Assembly: GCA_902572475.1 (NCBI GenBank)
Contig: CACGGB010000001.1
Location: 62,001 to 126,000 of the forward strand
DNA: 64,000 bases
Direction of reading: 5' to 3'
DNA from: an uncultured Pelagibacteraceae bacterium
GTDB lineage: Bacteria; Pseudomonadota; Alphaproteobacteria; Pelagibacterales; Pelagibacteraceae
Shown: piece by piece, positions 60,380-64,000 of the stretch
Layout of the letters: the number at the start of each line of letters is the position of its first letter
Numbering within the stretch: the stretch's first letter is position 1
Position numbers and translations under genes: made by a program
Notes under the pieces: model-generated
What the model was told of the DNA's origin: nothing
Database searches by the model: none
Seen by the model: the letters and a program-made list of their open reading frames with translations, nothing else

Positions 60380-61885
60380 TTAAAATTTTTGTCTTCTTAA
60401 AAAAGCAGGTATCTCAAAGTCTTCGTCTTCATCGGTTTCTTGATCAAAAAGCTGCTGGGTCTCCTCGTTTTGGTCAAAGTTTTCTGACCCTGAATTCTCT
60501 TGACTTTGCTCATCTGAGAAGAGCATTGGAGTACTTTCCTCTTCTCTTGTGTTGTAGATTTGATTATTATCTGCTAATTCCATTTCATCAATTTTAGTAT
60601 CTGAATTATTTTCCATATAAGATGCGCTTTCAATGGAAACTCCGGCTGGAATTTCCTCGTTCAAGCGTTTTTGAGATAATGTTGCTTCAGAGGTGCTATT
60701 TTCCTCATTGATCTCAAAACTATCTATTAAAGCGTTTTGTTCTTCGTTGCTTTTTATCTCATAACTCTCATCTAGTTTTAAAGCATTAGCTCCATCAATA
60801 GAATTAACTATATTTTGGTCAATATTTGTTCTAGAAAATAAATTGTCTGAATAATTACTGTTTCTGCCATTAGATCCACTTACCACATTTAAAACTGGTT
60901 TAGGATCTGGAGTGATTGTAGCTCCTTTTAAAGAGGTTGCTACAATAGAGACTCTAATTTTCCCGTTCATATTTTCATCTTTTATCGCACCAAATATTAA
61001 TTCAGCTTCGGGATCAACTTCGGCTCTTATCTTGTTAACTGCTGCATCTACTTCGAAAAGTTTGATATCACTACCACCTGTAATGTTTACAAGTAAACCT
61101 TTTGCGCCTTGTAAAGTATATTCATCGATAAGCGGATTGTTCAAAGCTAATTCTGTAGCAGCCATGGCTCTATTTTCTCCCTCTGCTTCACCTGTTCCCA
61201 TCATTGCTTTCCCGCTAGAACTCATTACAGTTTCAACGTCTGCAAAGTCTAAATTTATCATTCCAGGTCTTACCATAAGATCTGTAATACTCTGTACACC
61301 ATGTTTCAGCACATCGTTGGATAAACTAAAAGACTCTTCAAAGCCAGTAGACTCATTAGCTATTTTAAAAAGATTTTGATTAGGAACAACAATCGTAGTA
61401 TCCAAATGTCTTTTTAATTCTTCAAGACCTGAGGTAGCTCTTCTCATTCGTTTTGGACCTTCATATGCAAAAGGTAATGTCGTTACACCAACAGTTAATA
61501 TATTCATTTCTCTCGCTGCTTTAGCAATTACGTGCGATGCTCCAGTCCCAGTTCCCCCTCCCATGCCTGAAGCTATAAAAACCATGTTGCTACCTTGAAT
61601 ATAGTTTACGATTTCATTGATTGACTCATCTGCAGCTGCTTGACCAATATCATGTTTGGCACCGGCACCAAGACCTTTTGTTAAATTCATTCCTATTTGT
61701 ATTTTTGCATCTGCCTTACTCATTTTAAGATCCTGTGCATCAGTATTTACAGCTACAAACTCTACACCTTGCATACCAGCTTCTATCATAGCATTTATTG
61801 CATTACCGCCAGCGCCACCAACTCCTATAACTAAAATTCTAGGTTTTAGTTCTCTCAGTTCTCCTCCCCCAACATTTATACTCAT
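60380..61885 (-). CDS. ftsZ: Cell-division GTPase FtsZ
   Basis: This 501-residue tubulin homologue has the T-loop GMGGGTGTGASHVIAKAA, GVGGAGGNAINAMIEAGMQG and NLDFADVETVMSSSGKAMMG. The GTPase core spans about 10-320. A long acidic, Asn-rich linker (about 330-485) leads to the C-terminal peptide DFEIPAFLRRQKF that binds FtsA. It lies between mraZ and rsmH, not after ftsA where it normally ends the dcw cluster. Confidence 0.98.
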   Translation of the reverse strand: MSINVGGGELRELKPRILVIGVGGAGGNAINAMIEAGMQGVEFVAVNTDAQDLKMSKADAKIQIGMNLTKGLGAGAKHDIGQAAADESINEIVNYIQGSNMVFIASGMGGGTGTGASHVIAKAAREMNILTVGVTTLPFAYEGPKRMRRATSGLEELKRHLDTTIVVPNQNLFKIANESTGFEESFSLSNDVLKHGVQSITDLMVRPGMINLDFADVETVMSSSGKAMMGTGEAEGENRAMAATELALNNPLIDEYTLQGAKGLLVNITGGSDIKLFEVDAAVNKIRAEVDPEAELIFGAIKDENMNGKIRVSIVATSLKGATITPDPKPVLNVVSGSNGRNSNYSDNLFSRTNIDQNIVNSIDGANALKLDESYEIKSNEEQNALIDSFEINEENSTSEATLSQKRLNEEIPAGVSIESASYMENNSDTKIDEMELADNNQIYNTREEESTPMLFSDEQSQENSGSENFDQNEETQQLFDQETDEDEDFEIPAFLRRQKF

Positions 61886-61899
61886 TACAACTCTCCTTT

Positions 61900-62346
61900 C
61901 TATTTAATGTCCCATTTTAGGTTTGATCTATTTTGAAAAGCTTTTTTTCTCGCAAAAACTTTAAATTTATCAAAGTTTCCAGGTTCCCAAATTTGAAATG
62001 TTTTTCCTAATCCTACAAATAAAACATTATTTTTAATTTTTGCATGATTTAAAAGTTTTTGAGATATTGAAACTCTACCCTCGGGATCAAATTGTAAATT
62101 TTCACTTTCTGACAATACAGAAGTTGCAAAGTAATCTCTTTTTTCCTCAAAAGGATTAAGTGAGTCTATCGTGTTTGATAGTTTTTCAATTCTATCTTGA
62201 GAACAAGCCTCAAGAGCTGAATGATTGAATGAAGGATAACTTATAAAACCGTTATATCCTAAGGTATTTAAATGTGATCTAAATGTTGCTGGCACAGATA
62301 CACGACCTTTCTTGTCTATTTTGTTTTCGAAACTTGATAAAAACAT
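61900..62346 (-). CDS. mraZ: Transcriptional regulator MraZ
   Basis: This 148-residue protein has two SpoVT/AbrB-like MraZ domains, with ENKIDKKGRVSVPATFRSHL (about 7-26) in the first and NLQFDPEGRVSISQKLLNHA (about 82-101) in the second, each with its DxxGR motif. MraZ binds TGGG direct repeats upstream of itself and tunes the dcw cluster. Three such repeats with a 10-bp period lie 52-75 bases upstream. It is the first gene of the cluster. Confidence 0.95.
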   Translation of the reverse strand: MFLSSFENKIDKKGRVSVPATFRSHLNTLGYNGFISYPSFNHSALEACSQDRIEKLSNTIDSLNPFEEKRDYFATSVLSESENLQFDPEGRVSISQKLLNHAKIKNNVLFVGLGKTFQIWEPGNFDKFKVFARKKAFQNRSNLKWDIK

Positions 62347-62397
62347 TTTTACTTATAAATTCTTTTTTTGTTATAATTTTCAAACTACCCTCCATTA

Positions 62398-62421
62398 TGG
62401 GATTATTTGGGATAGTATGGG
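62398..62421. promoter_or_regulatory. Predicted MraZ operator (three TGGG repeats)
   Basis: TGGG occurs at 62398-62401, 62408-62411 and 62418-62421 on the plus strand, an exact 10-bp period, the spacing reported for MraZ boxes in E. coli (TGGGN with 5-base spacers). The repeats face away from mraZ, so orientation differs from the simplest expectation, and the element overlaps the predicted promoter -10 box. Confidence 0.7.
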
Positions 62422-62439
62422 TTTTTATGAAATAGTCAA
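62412..62439 (-). promoter_or_regulatory. Predicted promoter of mraZ and the dcw cluster
   Basis: On the minus strand TTGACT (62434-62439), a 16-bp spacer, and TACTAT (62412-62417). The -10 box lies exactly between the second and third TGGG repeats, so MraZ bound there would cover the polymerase site. Transcription would start near 62405. Confidence 0.6.
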
Positions 62440-62494
62440 TAAGTTTATAATTTCACAATCGGTACAAAAGTAGAACAATTTTATTAGATTTAAA

Positions 62495-62851
62495 GCCAGA
62501 TAATCTATAAGCCGGGTTCTGTCATTGAAGATATCATTTCTCTAGGCTTAAATTCACACTTAAGCTCAAGCGGTTAACCCAGAGGACTAACTTAAGACTG
62601 TTTTTAGCGTATTAACGCAATGTCCTCTCTATTTAACCTTGCTCCCAGTGGGGTTTGCCATGCGTTTTTTGTTACCAAAAAACCGGTGAGCTCTTACCTC
62701 ACCGTTTCACCCTTGCCTTGATAAGGCGGTTTATTTTCTGTGGCACTATCCCTAAAGTCACCTTCGCCAGTCATTAACTGGCACTGTGTCTTAATGGAGC
62801 CCGGACTTTCCTCTATTAAATTAATTAATAGCGATAATCCAATTATCTGGC
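62495..62851 (-). ncRNA. rnpB: RNase P RNA, bacterial class A
   Basis: The minus strand contains GAGGAAAGTCCGGGCTCCAT near the 5' end and GACAGAACCCGGCTTATAGAT near the 3' end, both universal bacterial RNase P signatures. GCCAGATAAT at the 5' end pairs perfectly with ATTATCTGGC at the 3' end (P1 helix, 10 bp), which fixes the ends at about 62851 and 62495. Length is about 357 nt. This ribozyme trims tRNA 5' ends. The gene fills the gap between mraZ and the amidase. Confidence 0.95.
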
Positions 62852-62891
62852 GATATGCTTTTAATAAAAAAAACTTAATAATTCAAGCTAA

Positions 62892-63608
62892 TTACTGTGA
62901 CTTAGCTAAAAAATCGCTTATTAAAAGGATTTTTTGATTCAATTTTCCAGTGACATTTTTAGGTGTATACCTTCTTTGAAACGCTCTAATGATAAATCTA
63001 TCACTTTTTTTAGGCACTTTTACACTATAATACCTATAACCAATTTTAAATAAATTTTTAAAAAATAAATTTCTAATCTTTACTGTTTTAGTTTGTTTAA
63101 GATCATTTCTAAAATTTTTATACCAAGAGCCTAAATTATATTCGCTTAGTTTTTTCCAAGGAAATTTTTCACCTGGATCAATTTTTCTTAATGGCGCAAT
63201 ATCTGAATGGCCCAAAATATTATTTTTTTTAATATTATATTTCTTTCTTATATTCTTACACAAAGCTACTAATTTGTTTATTTGTAAATCATTAAACTTT
63301 TCGTAGCCAAATCTATGCCCTTTGTTTACTAACTCGATGCCAATTGAGTTAATATTTAAATTTCGATAAGTTTTCCATCGTGAAATACCTGCATGCCAAG
63401 CTGTTTTATTTTCAGGCACCATTTGTATGATCTTCCCTTTCCTATTGATCAAATAGTGGCAACTAACTTTCGCTTTTTTATTTTTAAGTCTTTGAATAGA
63501 TGCAATTTCTGATTGCATTCCAGTATAGTGAATTATAATAAATTTTATACTACTTGATTTTCGAGTTTTTTTTGAAAAGTTTGGAGATAATTCTAATAAT
63601 TTCCTCAT
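62892..63608 (-). CDS. AmpD-like N-acetylmuramoyl-L-alanine amidase
   Basis: This 238-residue protein has no signal peptide and an AMI-2 zinc amidase domain (about 20-175). Zinc ligands are in IIHYTGMQSE (His), and ILGHSDIAPLRKIDPG (His, Asp); NINSIGIELVNKG is the catalytic strand and SCHYLINRKGKIIQMVPENKTAWHAG is typical. The C-terminus (about 205-238, IRAFQRRYTPKNVTGKLN) looks like a peptidoglycan-binding domain. It would split the stem peptide from (anhydro)MurNAc during wall recycling. It lies 40 bp upstream of rnpB on the same strand. Confidence 0.9.
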   Translation of the reverse strand: MRKLLELSPNFSKKTRKSSSIKFIIIHYTGMQSEIASIQRLKNKKAKVSCHYLINRKGKIIQMVPENKTAWHAGISRWKTYRNLNINSIGIELVNKGHRFGYEKFNDLQINKLVALCKNIRKKYNIKKNNILGHSDIAPLRKIDPGEKFPWKKLSEYNLGSWYKNFRNDLKQTKTVKIRNLFFKNLFKIGYRYYSVKVPKKSDRFIIRAFQRRYTPKNVTGKLNQKILLISDFLAKSQ

Positions 63609-63708
63609 ATATTATAAAAATATTATCAAATTTAGAACAAATTTAAGAGCTATTTTTATAAAGTTTACTATAGCATATATGAAAAAATTATATATATAGC
63701 TTAAATAT

Positions 63709-64000
63709 ATGCAAAAAAAAATTGTTTCCATAATTTGCGCTTCAACGCTCTTTTTTTTAAGTTCCTCTTATTCAAAAGCTACTGAGGAATGCTTTGAAAC
63801 TGTAAGTAGGTCAGTTTTTAAATTTAATTTGGTTTTCGATGAAAAAATATTCGAACCTATCGCAAAAGGATACAGTCGATTACCTCAACCTTTAAAAACT
63901 GGTACAAGTAATTTTACATCTAATATCTCAAATCTCTTATCAATACCAAATTCAATCTTGCAAGGAAATTTCAGAGAATTTGGCCACTCTATAGGGAGTG
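63709..64000 (+). CDS. mlaA: MlaA/VacJ family outer-membrane lipid-asymmetry protein (partial, 5' end only)
   Basis: An ATG at 63709 opens a frame that runs off the right edge of the window (97 codons visible). It has a signal peptide (MQKKIVSIICASTLFFLSSSY, cleavage near residue 24, not a clear lipobox) and then RSVFKFNLVFDEKIFEPIAKGYSRLPQPLKTGTSNFTSNI (given here in two parts: FKFNLVFDEKIFEPIAKGY and LPQPLKTGTSNF), which matches the start of MlaA. MlaA removes phospholipid from the outer leaflet of the outer membrane. A lipoprotein cysteine, usual for MlaA, is not evident. Confidence 0.88.
   Translation, partial: MQKKIVSIICASTLFFLSSSYSKATEECFETVSRSVFKFNLVFDEKIFEPIAKGYSRLPQPLKTGTSNFTSNISNLLSIPNSILQGNFREFGHSIGS

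Noticed and set aside
60912..61379. 155-codon open frame antisense to ftsZ
   Set aside because: It mirrors the well-supported ftsZ coding frame, has no motif and no initiation signal.

Overview
The window looks like a genome segment from the SAR11 clade (order Pelagibacterales, Alphaproteobacteria). The DNA is very AT-rich, genes are packed with spacers of a few bases or short overlaps, and Shine-Dalgarno signals are rare. Three features point to this group: a circularly permuted two-piece tmRNA (an alphaproteobacterial trait), a tandem SAM-II/SAM-V riboswitch ahead of metY (SAM-V was described from marine bacteria including Pelagibacter), and ThyX as the thymidylate synthase. No phage, transposon or CRISPR is visible; this is core chromosome.

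Layout. 1-2.5 kb: branched-chain amino acid ABC transporter (livM partial, livH, livJ). 2.6-10.5 kb: redox and sulfur housekeeping, including an exporter, glutaredoxin, two MsrB reductases (one with a Tat-type signal), ribokinase, CcdA, a periplasmic histidine phosphatase, CysE, a VOC protein, and gshA-gshB for glutathione. 10.5-12.1 kb: promoter, SAM-II aptamer, terminator, SAM-V aptamer, two tiny overlapping leader ORFs, then metY. 12.2-15.8 kb: a lipoprotein, a 2-hydroxyacid dehydrogenase, an EamA transporter and a D-amino-acid-dehydrogenase-like enzyme. 15.8-21.8 kb: cell-shape genes (bactofilin, rodA, mrdA, mreD, mreC, mreB). 21.8-26.8 kb: leuA, ilvC, ilvN, ilvB. 26.8-31.4 kb: miaA, a DegP-type protease, a DUF2065-like small protein, hflC, hflK. 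31.4-35.8 kb: mrp, thyX, the tmRNA with a partial duplicate downstream, small proteins, a MazG-like protein, fumC. 35.8-41 kb: an AsmA-like gene and a uvrD/pcrA helicase gene, both broken only at poly-A runs, then a pepP-like peptidase. 41-62.4 kb: ligA, bamD and lpxC followed by a division and cell-wall (dcw) cluster read leftwards from mraZ. 62.5-64 kb: RNase P RNA, an AmpD-like amidase and the start of mlaA.

How the genes work together. The dcw cluster carries essentially the whole cytoplasmic peptidoglycan precursor pathway after MurA (murB, murC, murD, a fused murE-murF, ddl, mraY, murG) plus divisome proteins FtsL, FtsI, FtsQ, FtsA, FtsW and FtsZ. The mre/mrd block gives the elongation machinery. 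ftsZ sits second, right after mraZ, instead of after ftsA. FtsA appears to have lost the usual actin-fold nucleotide motifs. Three TGGG repeats with a 10-bp period overlap the predicted mraZ promoter and look like a MraZ operator.

The most unusual structure is the metY leader. Behind the two riboswitches, an 18-nt element can pair either with the ribosome-binding site and start of the first leader ORF or with those of the second. The two ORFs overlap each other and then the metY start codon. A second notable object is a partial tandem duplicate of the tmRNA tag-to-pseudoknot region, with a small hydrophobic ORF in the duplicate.
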